A model generated the notes under the pieces. It was not told where the DNA came from. It saw nothing but the letters and a program-made list of their open reading frames with translations, and did not search any database. From contig DPJL01000071.1 of NCBI GenBank assembly GCA_003543035.1, positions 4,280 through 53,518 on the forward strand: 49,239 nt of DNA, given 5' to 3'. This DNA comes from Micromonosporaceae bacterium (GTDB taxonomy: Bacteria; Actinomycetota; Actinomycetes; Mycobacteriales; Micromonosporaceae). A program made the translations under genes and the position numbers. Of the stretch, positions 15,722-23,812 are shown in pieces; within the stretch, counting starts at the first letter, position 1, and each line of letters starts with the position of its first letter.

Positions 15722-17545
15722 TCAGATCTCGGCGACCGAACCCTCGTACATCTTCTCGATCTCACCGGAGAAGTTGGTCTCCACGCTGCGCCGCTTAAGC
15801 TTCATCGACGGCGTGATCTCGCCGTCTTCGATGGTCAGGTCGCGGGGCAGGATGGTGAACTTCTTGATGGTCTCCCACCGGTTCAGCTTGCTGTTGAGCT
15901 CCTTGATGTAACCGGCGACCAACGCGTTCGCCTCGGGCGAGGTGACGATCTCGGCGTAGGACTTGCCCGCCAGCGGGCCTCCGGCCGCCCAGCCCGCGAT
16001 CCCTTCCGGGTCAAGCGTGACGAGCATCGAGCAGTAGTTGCGCGAGTGTCCAATCACGAGCGCCTGCGAGGTGTAGGGGTTGATCGACTTGAACAGGCCC
16101 TCTATGTGGCTCGGCGCGATGTACTTGCCGCCGGAGGTCTTGACGAGGTCCTTCTTCCGGTCTGTGATCTTCAAGAAGCCGTCCGCGTCAAGCTCACCGA
16201 TGTCACCGGTACGGAAGAAGCCGTCCTCGGTGAAGACCGATGCCGTCTCTTCGGGGAGGTTGTGGTAGCCGCGCATCAGTGGCCTGCCGCGCAGCAGGAT
16301 CTCGCCGTCCTCATCGATCTTCACCTCGAGGTCGCCGAGCGCCTGCCCGACCGAGCCGATCTTGAGCTTGCCGGGACGGTTGACGCAGTTTCCGGCACTG
16401 GTCTCGGTGAGGCCGTAGCCCTCACTGATCGGCAGACCGGCGGCCGCGAAGAACTCCGCGATGGGAACGGAAAGTGCGGCCGAGCCCGACACCATGTACC
16501 GGATGTTGCCGCCCAGCCGCGCGTGCAGCTTGCTGAAGACGAGCTTGTGAGCGATGCCGTTCTTGAACTTGAGCCCGCCCGGAACCGGCAGTCCCTTCTG
16601 CTCCAACGCGACTCGCTGCTTGCCCACCCGGACGGCCCAGCCGAAGATCTTCGCCTTCGCCCCACCGGCCGCCTGGGCCTGGGTGACGACGCGGTTGTAG
16701 ACCTTCTCGAAGATGCGGGGAGCCGCGCACATCAAGGTGGGCTTGATGATGCCCAGGTTGTCAATGATCTTGTCGACCCGTCCGTCCACATAGGTCGGTA
16801 CGCCGACATGGATGATGCCGCAGATCAATGTCTTGCCGAAGGAGTGCGACAGTGGGAGCCAGAGGAACTGAAGGTCGGTGGGAAGCAGAACGCCGACGTC
16901 ACCTTGCGCTACACCCTCCCAGCACCAGCCGCCGTGCAGCAGCTCGACGCCCTTGGGACGCCCGGTGGTGCCGGACGTGTAGATGAGGGTCGCGAGTCCG
17001 TCGGCACTGATGTCTTTGACGATCTCGTCCACCAGATCGGGCTGCTGTGCCAGCACCTCGGCACCGCGCTCCTCGATCTCCGCCAAGGTGAACTGAGGCA
17101 GGGCCGAGTCGGGGTTCGGCTCACCGTCGATGAGCACGACGTGGGTCAGCGTCGGCACTGAGCCGGCGTCCATCTTGGCGGCCTGTGCCGGGTTCTCCGC
17201 GATCAGCACCTTCGAGCCGGAGTCGGCCACGATGAAGCAGGCGTCCTCGGGCTCGGTGGTCGGATAGACCGTTGTCGTTGCGGCACCGGCGCACATGACG
17301 CCAAGGTCGGCCACCACCCAGTCGAGGCGGGTGTTCGCGAGGATGGCCACGCGGTCTTCCTTGCCAATGCCCAAGGTGGTCAGGCCGGCCGCGATCGCTT
17401 TGGCTCGCGTTCCGATCTGTGCCCAGGTGAACCAGACCGGGGCATCGTTCGCGTCCGGGCCGCCGAAGGCGTGCGAATCCGGGGTTGCCGCGACGCGTTG
17501 CAGGAACATGTCCGGGATGGAGCGGTATGGCACTTCAAGGGTCAT
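15722..17545 (-). CDS. Long-chain acyl-CoA synthetase (FadD15-like)
   Basis: This 607-residue ANL-superfamily enzyme activates fatty acids with ATP and CoA. Motifs: P-loop LIYTSGTTGRPKGVELLH (about 186-203), a linker region with KLVFSKLHARLGGNIRYMVSGSAAL, the adenine-binding GYGLTETSAGNCVN, the hinge TGDIGELDADGFLKITDRKKD, and the catalytic lysine region at the C-terminus (GEITPSMKLKRR). It matches the long-chain FadD15/FAA group rather than the shorter acyl-AMP ligases. ATG 17545 fits the family N-terminus (MTLEVPYRSIPDMFLQ); a TTG 15 bp upstream is possible. It is a single gene with a convergent neighbour. Confidence 0.93.
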   Translation of the reverse strand: MTLEVPYRSIPDMFLQRVAATPDSHAFGGPDANDAPVWFTWAQIGTRAKAIAAGLTTLGIGKEDRVAILANTRLDWVVADLGVMCAGAATTTVYPTTEPEDACFIVADSGSKVLIAENPAQAAKMDAGSVPTLTHVVLIDGEPNPDSALPQFTLAEIEERGAEVLAQQPDLVDEIVKDISADGLATLIYTSGTTGRPKGVELLHGGWCWEGVAQGDVGVLLPTDLQFLWLPLSHSFGKTLICGIIHVGVPTYVDGRVDKIIDNLGIIKPTLMCAAPRIFEKVYNRVVTQAQAAGGAKAKIFGWAVRVGKQRVALEQKGLPVPGGLKFKNGIAHKLVFSKLHARLGGNIRYMVSGSAALSVPIAEFFAAAGLPISEGYGLTETSAGNCVNRPGKLKIGSVGQALGDLEVKIDEDGEILLRGRPLMRGYHNLPEETASVFTEDGFFRTGDIGELDADGFLKITDRKKDLVKTSGGKYIAPSHIEGLFKSINPYTSQALVIGHSRNYCSMLVTLDPEGIAGWAAGGPLAGKSYAEIVTSPEANALVAGYIKELNSKLNRWETIKKFTILPRDLTIEDGEITPSMKLKRRSVETNFSGEIEKMYEGSVAEI

Positions 17546-17647
17546 CTGCAGATCGCCCAACTCTTATAGGTAGCCCAGCATCGCCAACGTGACGGGGAAC
17601 ACGTTAATGCAGTGTTACCGAAGAGTACCGGGTGGGCAAGGGTCCGT

Positions 17648-18280
17648 TCAGATACCTAGTCGGGCCCGCCGCAGCTTCTCAGCCAGGGCACTAGGGCCAT
17701 CGATGATGGTGTGGCAGTGCGCTTGCCGTCCGTAGAGGAAGATCAGCAGTTCGCCTGGAGCCCCGGAGAGCCGCAGCGTGTCCGGGCCACCTGCGCCACC
17801 TCGTGCCGCACCGAATCCGGGGGCTTCCACATGGATGACCGCCCGGAAGCGCCGCAGGACGAGTGCGCAGCGCCGGCGGGCCTGCGTCCAGAGCTCTCGT
17901 TGCAGGTCTTGGGACAGGTCGCGCGGCTCCCAGCCGGGTTGCGCCCGCCGCACGTCCTCGTGATGCACGAACATTTCGGCGAGGTTGACCTGTTCATCCA
18001 GCAGGGGATTGGAGATCGGGCTCCACCACGGCGGATTGCGCAGTTGGCGCAACAGATCGGGGAAGTCGTGCGCAGCGATTTCCCGCTGCACCCGCTCGGC
18101 GTACCCCGCGAGGCGCTTGAGCACAATGCCGCCGGCCGCGTCGGGTCGCCTTTCCCGCAGAATGATGTGGGCTGCCAGGTCGCGGACCGTCCACTCGCCG
18201 CAGAGCGTCGGCGCCGCCGGTCCCTGCTCGGCCATCAGGTCGGCCATGGCGAGCCTTTCGGCGTGGGCATGCCGGGTCAT
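17648..18280 (-). CDS. TIGR03085-type DinB/MDMPI-like metal-binding protein
   Basis: This 210-residue actinobacterial protein has the mycothiol-dependent maleylpyruvate isomerase-like N-terminal domain (ERLAMADLMAEQGPAAPTLCGEWTVRDLAAHIILRERRP). It also has the family-specific block NLAEMFVHHEDVRRAQPGWEPR (about 98-119), in which the His residues can bind metal. The C-terminal strand region ends with GELLIFLYGRQAH. Function is not established for this subgroup. ATG 18280 has AGGA about eleven nt upstream; the open frame extends further but without family sequence. Confidence 0.82.
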   Translation of the reverse strand: MTRHAHAERLAMADLMAEQGPAAPTLCGEWTVRDLAAHIILRERRPDAAGGIVLKRLAGYAERVQREIAAHDFPDLLRQLRNPPWWSPISNPLLDEQVNLAEMFVHHEDVRRAQPGWEPRDLSQDLQRELWTQARRRCALVLRRFRAVIHVEAPGFGAARGGAGGPDTLRLSGAPGELLIFLYGRQAHCHTIIDGPSALAEKLRRARLGI

Positions 18281-18306
18281 GTAGGCGATCCTAGGTGTCC
18301 GGTTAT

Positions 18307-18318
18307 GTGTGATCACAC
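18307..18318. promoter_or_regulatory. Perfect 12-bp palindrome, operator candidate
   Basis: GTGTGATCACAC lies in the 123-bp gap between the divergent TIGR03085-type gene and the ABC exporter genes. The half-site resembles TGTGA/TCACA, but without the 6-bp spacer of CRP-type sites, so a different dimeric regulator would be expected. Confidence 0.4.
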
Positions 18319-18403
18319 GCACACTGGAATCTGGGTCGCTGGAAGTGGCACGTGTCGGTAAGGATGGGTAGCCAAGCTAAGAACTTACTGGGGACGGTTG
18401 CGC

Positions 18404-20251
18404 GTGTCGGAAGACGACAGACCAGAGATCACTGGGCGAGATGTCATGGCTCGTGGCGCGCGGGTGATGTGGCGGGCGGTGCGCGACGAGCCGCGCATCT
18501 TCACCGTCGCGGTCCTGGGCAGTTGCGCCTTCGGAGCATTGGTGATCGGCCAGGCGGAGGTGATCGGCTGGATCGTCGGTGACATTGTGGTCGACGCGTT
18601 CCCGCCCAAGCGAAGCGTCGCCACCGGTTCCATGGTGCTGGTGGCGGTCGTGCTGATGGCCATGGGCATCGGGCGCGTGCTCGGCATCTTCGCCCGCCGC
18701 CTGGGGTCGGGTTACATGATGTTCGCGCAGCAGGCCCGCTATCGCCGGATGGTCACCCGTCGCTATCTCGAGCTGCCGCTCTCGTGGCATCAACGCCACG
18801 CCACGGGGACGTTGCTGTCCAATGCCAACGCCGATGTCGAGTCGGCCTGGTTCCCTCTCGCTCCGCTTCCGTTTGCCGTCGGCACGGTCTTCATGCTGGT
18901 CGGTGCCGTTGCCACGCTGCTTGCGACCGACTGGGCGCTGGCGCTGGTGGGCGTCGTGATCTTCCCGCTCCTATTCGCAGTCAACGTCTTCTTCTCTCGC
19001 CGGATGGCGCCGAGAGTCACGCTTGCCCAGCAAAAGCGGGCTGAGGTCAGCGCGATCGCGCACGAGAGCTTCGACGGTGCGCTAGTGGTCAAGACGATGG
19101 GCCGCGAGGAGCGGGAGACCGATCGCTTCGGCGAGAAGGCATCCGAGCTGCGCGACGCGTTGATCCGGGTGGGCCGGCTACGCGGTCTCTTTGACCCTTT
19201 GGTGGAAGCGCTTCCCTTTGCCGGCACGCTCGCCGCCTTCGTGGTCGGTGCCTGGCGCCTTGAGCAGGGCGCGATCCAGCTCCGCGAGCTGGTCTTCGTC
19301 ACCTTCCTCTTTACGGTGCTGGCCTTCCCCGTCAGGGCGATCGGCTGGGTGCTCGGCGATCTGCCGCGCTCGGTCGCCGGGTGGGAGCGGGTGGAGAAGG
19401 TACTCGCGGCCACCGGAGAAATGCACTATGGCGAGCGCTCGCTGACCGAAACCGAAGCAGCCGGGCTGCGCTTCCACAGCGTGGACTTCTCGTACGAGGA
19501 GGGCCAGCCGGTGCTTTCGGACGTGACCTTCACCGTCCCGGCCGGACGGACGGTAGCCCTTGTCGGGCCAACGGGTTCGGGCAAGTCCACGGTCGCGATG
19601 CTCGCCTCCAGACTGGTCGATCCGGACAGTGGCCACGTGACTCTGGACAATTTGGACGTTCGCGAGTTGACCTCCGAGGAGCTGGCCAAGAATGTGGCCC
19701 TGGTGCCGCAGATCGCCTTCGTCTTCGAGGACACGGTGCAGGCAAATGTCGCGCTGGACCGGCCGGCCGCGACCGATCGGCGGGTGCTGGCCGCACTCAC
19801 CACCGCCCAGGCCGACACATTCGTCATGCGGCTGCCCGACGGGGTCGACACGCTGTTGGGTGAGCGGGGCACTTCGCTGTCCGGTGGCCAGCGTCAACGA
19901 CTCACTCTGGCCAGGGCGCTGGCCGGAAGGCCGCGGCTGCTCATCCTCGATGACGCGACGAGCGCGGTGGATCCGCGGATCGAGGCGCGGATTCTGTCTT
20001 CTTTGCGCTCCTCGGCCGAGAGCACATCAGTCCTGGTCGTAGCATATAGACGAGCAACGATCGCCTTGGCCGATGAAGTGATCTATATGGAGCACGGCCG
20101 GGTGCTGGCCCATGGCACCCATGACGAGCTGCTGTCCACAGTGGAGGGATACCGCAACCTGGTGACCGCCTACGAGAGGGCCGAGGCCGATCGCGAACGC
20201 GAGCACGCCTACGACGAGGACGAGATCTCCGAAGGGGCGGTGGCCGCATGA
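18404..20251 (+). CDS. ABC exporter half-transporter with degenerate ATPase site
   Basis: This is a fused membrane-plus-ATPase half of a type IV ABC exporter, about 615 residues with six helices and a nucleotide-binding domain from about residue 360. Walker A (GPTGSGKST) and the signature LSGGQ are canonical. Walker B ends in LLILDDATS, so the catalytic Glu is Asp, and the switch position is VVAYRR, so the His is Tyr. These changes mark the non-hydrolysing site of heterodimeric exporters. GTG 18404 follows GGGGA; a TTG at 18398 is also possible. Its stop overlaps the next gene's start as ATGA, and the two halves surely pair. The substrate is unknown; multidrug or lipid export is typical. Confidence 0.92.
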   Translation: MSEDDRPEITGRDVMARGARVMWRAVRDEPRIFTVAVLGSCAFGALVIGQAEVIGWIVGDIVVDAFPPKRSVATGSMVLVAVVLMAMGIGRVLGIFARRLGSGYMMFAQQARYRRMVTRRYLELPLSWHQRHATGTLLSNANADVESAWFPLAPLPFAVGTVFMLVGAVATLLATDWALALVGVVIFPLLFAVNVFFSRRMAPRVTLAQQKRAEVSAIAHESFDGALVVKTMGREERETDRFGEKASELRDALIRVGRLRGLFDPLVEALPFAGTLAAFVVGAWRLEQGAIQLRELVFVTFLFTVLAFPVRAIGWVLGDLPRSVAGWERVEKVLAATGEMHYGERSLTETEAAGLRFHSVDFSYEEGQPVLSDVTFTVPAGRTVALVGPTGSGKSTVAMLASRLVDPDSGHVTLDNLDVRELTSEELAKNVALVPQIAFVFEDTVQANVALDRPAATDRRVLAALTTAQADTFVMRLPDGVDTLLGERGTSLSGGQRQRLTLARALAGRPRLLILDDATSAVDPRIEARILSSLRSSAESTSVLVVAYRRATIALADEVIYMEHGRVLAHGTHDELLSTVEGYRNLVTAYERAEADREREHAYDEDEISEGAVAA

Positions 20252-22029
20252 CCTCCGAAGCGATCGCGGAGCCCGCTCCGGAAACCACGTGGCATACCTT
20301 CCGGCGAGGTCTCGCGCTCTCGCCGGAGCTCCGCGTCGGGCTGGGCGGCACGCTCGCACTGGCGATCGTCTCGATGATCGGCCGAGCTGTCGTCCCAGTG
20401 GCGATCCAGCAAGGCATCGACCGCGGCCTCAATGAGACCGGCGCCAACGTCGCTGTGGTGGGCTTGGTCGTCGGGATCACGCTGGCCATCCTCTGTATCA
20501 CCACGACCTGCGGATACTTGATGATCCGCCGGTTGTACCGGGTCAGCGAGACCGCACTGGCCAACATCCGGGTGCGCACCTTCCGGCATATCCACGATCT
20601 GTCGATGCTGCACCAGCAGTCGGAGCGGCGGGGCGCCCTGGTGTCCCGGGTGACCAGCGACGTGGACACGATCACCCACTTCATCCAGTGGGGTGGCGTG
20701 ATCCTGCTGATCAGCGGTGGTCAGCTGATCGTCACCACGATGGTGATGTTCTTCTATTCGTGGCAGCTCACGTTGGTCGTGCTGACGGCCTTCCTGCCCG
20801 CGGTCGTCGTCATCAAGCTGTTCCAGAAGCAGCTCGCCCTGGCCTACGCGGAGACCAGGCGCAAGATCGGGAACATGCTCGCGGTCATCTCCGAGGCGGT
20901 CGTCGGCGCTCCGATCATCAGGTCCTACGGGGTCTCGAAACGTACTTCGGTGCGCCTCGACAGCAGCATCTACGAGTTCCAGCAGGCGCAGCGTAAAGGC
21001 CTGTTCAAGAGCGTGATGAGTTTCTCGACCGGGGAGATCGCGGCCGCGATGGCGCTGGCCGCGGTAGTCATCGCGGGTGTTCAGCTGGGCATGAGCGGTG
21101 ATCTGACGCTGGGGCAGCTCACCGCTTTCCTCTTCCTGGTCACCCTCTTCATCCAGCCGGTGCAGATCGCGACCGAGGTGCTGAACGAAGCCCAGAACGC
21201 CATCGCGGGCTGGCGGCGGGTGCTGGACGTCCTCGACCTTGAGCCCGATGTGGCCGATCCGGCCGACCAGGGGGTCGAACTGCCGGAGGGTCCGCTGGAT
21301 CTGCGCTTCGAGCACGTGTGCTTCAACTACCCGGATGGGCCACGGGTCCTCGACGACGTGCACCTTGAGGTCCCGGCGAAGACGCGGGTGGCGGTGGTCG
21401 GGGAGACCGGCAGCGGCAAGACCACATTTGCCAAGCTGCTGACCAGATTGATGGATCCGGTGGAGGGACGCGTCCTGCTCTCCGGAACTCCCTTGGATAC
21501 CGTGCGGTTCAGTTCCTTGCGATCCAGAGTTGTTCTGGTACCACAGGATGGCTTTCTCTTTGATGAGACCGTGGCCGCCAATGTGCGCTTTGCCCGGCCG
21601 GACATGAGCGACGAAGATCTCGAGCTCGCCTTCACCGAGCTCGGTCTCATCGACTGGGTGCAGGGTCTCAGCCACGGGTTGCAGACCCGGGTGGGCGAGC
21701 GCGGTGAGGCGCTGAGCGTGGGGGAGCGGCAGCTCGTGGCGCTCGTGCGGGCCTATGTGGCCGATCCGGACCTGCTGGTCCTTGACGAAGCGACCAGCTC
21801 GGTCGACCCGGCGACGGAAGTCCGTCTACAAAGGACACTCGATGCGGTGACCCGTGGGCGCACCACAGTCGCCATCGCTCACCGGCTTTCCACCGCCCAA
21901 TCCGCCGACGAGGTGATCGTGATGGATCGGGGAGTGGTAGTCCAACGTGGGCCCCACGAGAGACTTCTCGAGGAGCCCGCGTCGGTCTACGGGAAGCTAT
22001 ACGCCTCTTGGCTGGAGCAAACCCGCTAA
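20248..22029 (+). CDS. ABC exporter half-transporter with catalytic ATPase site
   Basis: This 593-residue partner of the preceding gene has six helices and a nucleotide-binding domain. Walker A is GETGSGKTT (about 385), the signature is non-canonical LSVGERQ, Walker B is LLVLDEATSSVDP with the catalytic Glu, and the switch is AIAHR with His. The degenerate composite site therefore pairs the first protein's Walker A/B with this protein's LSVGE. The active site pairs this protein's Walker A/B with the first protein's LSGGQ, the arrangement known from TM287/288 and BmrCD-type heterodimers. A strong hairpin directly after the stop probably terminates the operon. Confidence 0.93.
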   Translation: MTSEAIAEPAPETTWHTFRRGLALSPELRVGLGGTLALAIVSMIGRAVVPVAIQQGIDRGLNETGANVAVVGLVVGITLAILCITTTCGYLMIRRLYRVSETALANIRVRTFRHIHDLSMLHQQSERRGALVSRVTSDVDTITHFIQWGGVILLISGGQLIVTTMVMFFYSWQLTLVVLTAFLPAVVVIKLFQKQLALAYAETRRKIGNMLAVISEAVVGAPIIRSYGVSKRTSVRLDSSIYEFQQAQRKGLFKSVMSFSTGEIAAAMALAAVVIAGVQLGMSGDLTLGQLTAFLFLVTLFIQPVQIATEVLNEAQNAIAGWRRVLDVLDLEPDVADPADQGVELPEGPLDLRFEHVCFNYPDGPRVLDDVHLEVPAKTRVAVVGETGSGKTTFAKLLTRLMDPVEGRVLLSGTPLDTVRFSSLRSRVVLVPQDGFLFDETVAANVRFARPDMSDEDLELAFTELGLIDWVQGLSHGLQTRVGERGEALSVGERQLVALVRAYVADPDLLVLDEATSSVDPATEVRLQRTLDAVTRGRTTVAIAHRLSTAQSADEVIVMDRGVVVQRGPHERLLEEPASVYGKLYASWLEQTR

Positions 22030-22030
22030 C

Positions 22031-22113
22031 CCCGCGTCGATCTTGGAGTTGTGGTGGGGACGACACACCCAAATTCGGCGTGTTCGCCCACCACAACTCC
22101 AAGATCGACGGGG
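22031..22113. repeat. REP-like long hairpin with 24-bp perfect stem
   Basis: Arms 22035-22058 and 22087-22110 are perfect 24-bp inverted repeats; the left arm begins CGTCGATCTTGGAGTTGTGG. They enclose a 28-nt loop that itself contains a 7-bp imperfect stem (ACACACC/GGCGTGT). CCC/GGG extends the stem with one bulged G. It starts 2 bp after the ABC exporter stop and lies 16 bp from the rpsD stop, between convergent genes. It can act as a bidirectional terminator, but its length and lack of T-tract suggest a dispersed extragenic palindrome. Confidence 0.85.
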
Positions 22114-22128
22114 AGCCGGTGAAAGAGC

Positions 22129-22737
22129 TCAGCGGGAGTAGAACTCGACGATGAGTTGCTCGTCGGCGATGACCGGGACTTCGGAGCGCTGCGGTTCGCG
22201 GATGAGGGTCGTGCGCAGCTCTTCAAGCGACGTCGATAGATAGGGAGCCGTCACTGCCTGCGCGTAGGCGCCGGCGGCGGCCAGCTGGAACGGCAGCATC
22301 GACCGGCTCTTCTCCCTCACCGTAATCGTCTGGTAGGGCTTGACCCGGTACGACGGGATGTTGACCTTGCGGCCGTCGACCAGAAAATGGGCGTGGCTGA
22401 CGAGCTGTCGCGCCTGGTAGATGGTGCGGGCGAAACCGGCGCGCAGCACCAGGGCGTCGAGCCGGCTCTCGAGCTCGATCACCAGGCGTTCGCCGGTCTT
22501 GCCGGGCGACTTGAGAGCGCGCGCAAAGGTGCGCCGCATCTGCGTCTCACTGATGTTGTATTGATGCCTCAGGCGCTGCTTTTCCAGCAGTCGCACCGAA
22601 TAGTCCGAGGGCTTCTTACGGGCGCGGCCATGCTGTCCCGGCGGGAAGGGGCGGCGCTCGAAGTACTTGGCGCTCTTGGGTGTGAGAACGATGCCCAGCG
22701 CTCGGGAGAGCTTGGCCTTGGGCCGGGACTGCTTCAC
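22129..22737 (-). CDS. rpsD: 30S ribosomal protein S4, zinc-free (C-minus) form
   Basis: This 202-residue S4 has the N-terminal domain (SRPKAKLSRALGIVLTPKSAKYFERRPFPPGQHG), the S4 RNA-binding fold (ESRLDALVLRAGFARTIYQARQLVSHAHFLVDGRKVN, about 89-126) and the family C-terminus EVPVIADEQLIVEFYSR. It contains no cysteine, so it lacks the zinc knuckle of C-plus S4 proteins. It stands alone rather than in an rpsM-rpsK-rpoA cluster, as in Streptomyces. Whether it is the only S4 or a second copy cannot be told from this window. GTG 22737 has GGAGGA six nt upstream. An iron-box-like sequence lies 40-58 bp upstream. Confidence 0.95.
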   Translation of the reverse strand: MKQSRPKAKLSRALGIVLTPKSAKYFERRPFPPGQHGRARKKPSDYSVRLLEKQRLRHQYNISETQMRRTFARALKSPGKTGERLVIELESRLDALVLRAGFARTIYQARQLVSHAHFLVDGRKVNIPSYRVKPYQTITVREKSRSMLPFQLAAAGAYAQAVTAPYLSTSLEELRTTLIREPQRSEVPVIADEQLIVEFYSR

Positions 22738-22776
22738 CTATTTCCTCCGTTATGTAGTACGTTAGGGCAACCTTAC

Positions 22777-22795
22777 TAAGGATAGCCTAACCAAA
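22777..22795. promoter_or_regulatory. DtxR/IdeR-type iron box
   Basis: TAAGGATAGCCTAACCAAA matches the consensus TTAGGTTAGSCTAACCTAA at 16 of 19 positions. An overlapping weaker match begins at 22762 (TTAGGGCAACCTTAC, about 12 of 19). The site lies between the divergent rpsD and split-barrel genes, 14 bp before the latter's ATG, a position where a bound repressor would block expression. Confidence 0.6.
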
Positions 22796-22808
22796 TCCGG
22801 GAGGACGG

Positions 22809-23243
22809 ATGCGCCCCGCGCAACTCGCCAGAACGCTTGCTTCCAGCCTAATCGGCGGAGTCGCCCAGGTGGCCTGGAGCGCCAGCCTTTACCGGGTCCG
22901 CCATGCACTCGACTCGGAGGGCAGGCCGCTACTGCTCTGCCGCACCGGTGGGGCCCTCGACCGGGTGCTGTGCGCCGGCGATGTCGCGACAGTGATCACC
23001 GTCGCCGGATGCCGAGGCCGCGTGTGGATCTCCGGCTGGGCGATGCCGCTGCTAGGCGACGACGCCCGGGCAGGTGCCATGGAATTCGCCGCGCGAAACC
23101 CACTCAGCGACCTGCTCGATGTCGGCAATGCCTTCTGCTTGTACCGACTCGACGTCGCCGAGGTACGCCTGGAACACGCGGACGAGCTCATCGATGTCGA
23201 TGTCGACGACTACGCCTCGGCGGTCAGTGAGCCGGTTACGTAG
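22809..23243 (+). CDS. Split-barrel (HugZ/DUF2470-associated?) protein
   Basis: This 144-residue protein has a beta-rich pattern: RPLLLCRTGG, VATVITVAG, GRVWISGWAMPLLGD, then LLDVGNAFCLYRLDVAEVRLEH. It resembles the FMN-binding split-barrel half of proteins that carry a DUF2470 tail, such as HugZ-type haem-degrading enzymes. No DUF2470 tail is visible, and the gene ends in a 34-bp tail-to-tail overlap with a TetR gene, so it may be shortened. GGGAGGA sits just before the ATG. The iron box 14 bp upstream fits an iron- or haem-linked role. The family assignment is tentative. Confidence 0.6.
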   Translation: MRPAQLARTLASSLIGGVAQVAWSASLYRVRHALDSEGRPLLLCRTGGALDRVLCAGDVATVITVAGCRGRVWISGWAMPLLGDDARAGAMEFAARNPLSDLLDVGNAFCLYRLDVAEVRLEHADELIDVDVDDYASAVSEPVT

Positions 23244-23812
23244 TGCTGGACGTTCGGCCCGACGAGGGCCACCACCTGCTCGGAAGGCAACGACGCCAAG
23301 GGCTCGAGTTTGATGATGTACCGCATCATGGCGAGCCCGGCGAGCTGGCTGGCCACGAGCGAGACCCGCAACGGCGCCTCGGCCGGATCGATCTTCAGCT
23401 CGGCGGTCACCCGCCGCAGGATCTGGGTCGTCAGGAACTCACGTAGCAATCGCAAAGTCCAGTCGTTGCTCATCGCCGACCGGATCAGGGAAGCGCCGAC
23501 CGCCCCGGCCGGCGAGTCCCAGATCCCTACAAAGGTCCGCACCAGCCGCTCACCAACCTCGTCGACGCCACCCGCGACGATCTGCGGGATCTCCGTCGCC
23601 GGATCGATCGGGAACTGCAAGGTGGCCCGGAAGAGTTCTTCCTTGGTACCAAAAAAATGATGGATCATCGCCGGATCCACCCCGGCATCGGCGGCGATGG
23701 CCCGCACCGTGGTGGCGTCGAATCCCTTGTCGGCGAAGAGCCGGCGCGCGGCGTCCAAAATGGACTCTCGGCTGTCCGAGCTACCGCGTCGCCGGCCAAT
23801 TTTCTTGATCAC
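23210..23812 (-). CDS. TetR-family regulator of the adjacent ABC transporter
   Basis: This 200-residue regulator has a TetR HTH (SRESILDAARRLFADKGFDATTVRAIAADAGVDPAMIHHFFGTKEELF, about 13-60) and a helical ligand domain similar to those of regulators next to ABC-2 drug transporters. The GTG start overlaps the permease stop as GTGA, so it is the third gene of the ATPase-permease-TetR operon. Its likely operator is the 20-bp palindrome over the operon promoter (25258-25277), giving autoregulation. Confidence 0.92.
   Translation of the reverse strand: MIKKIGRRRGSSDSRESILDAARRLFADKGFDATTVRAIAADAGVDPAMIHHFFGTKEELFRATLQFPIDPATEIPQIVAGGVDEVGERLVRTFVGIWDSPAGAVGASLIRSAMSNDWTLRLLREFLTTQILRRVTAELKIDPAEAPLRVSLVASQLAGLAMMRYIIKLEPLASLPSEQVVALVGPNVQHYVTGSLTAEA

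Noticed and set aside
20209..21675. A 488-codon minus-strand frame opposite the ABC exporter genes
   Set aside because: It is antisense to clear ABC domains, and its His/Gln/Arg-rich composition is that of a shadow frame.
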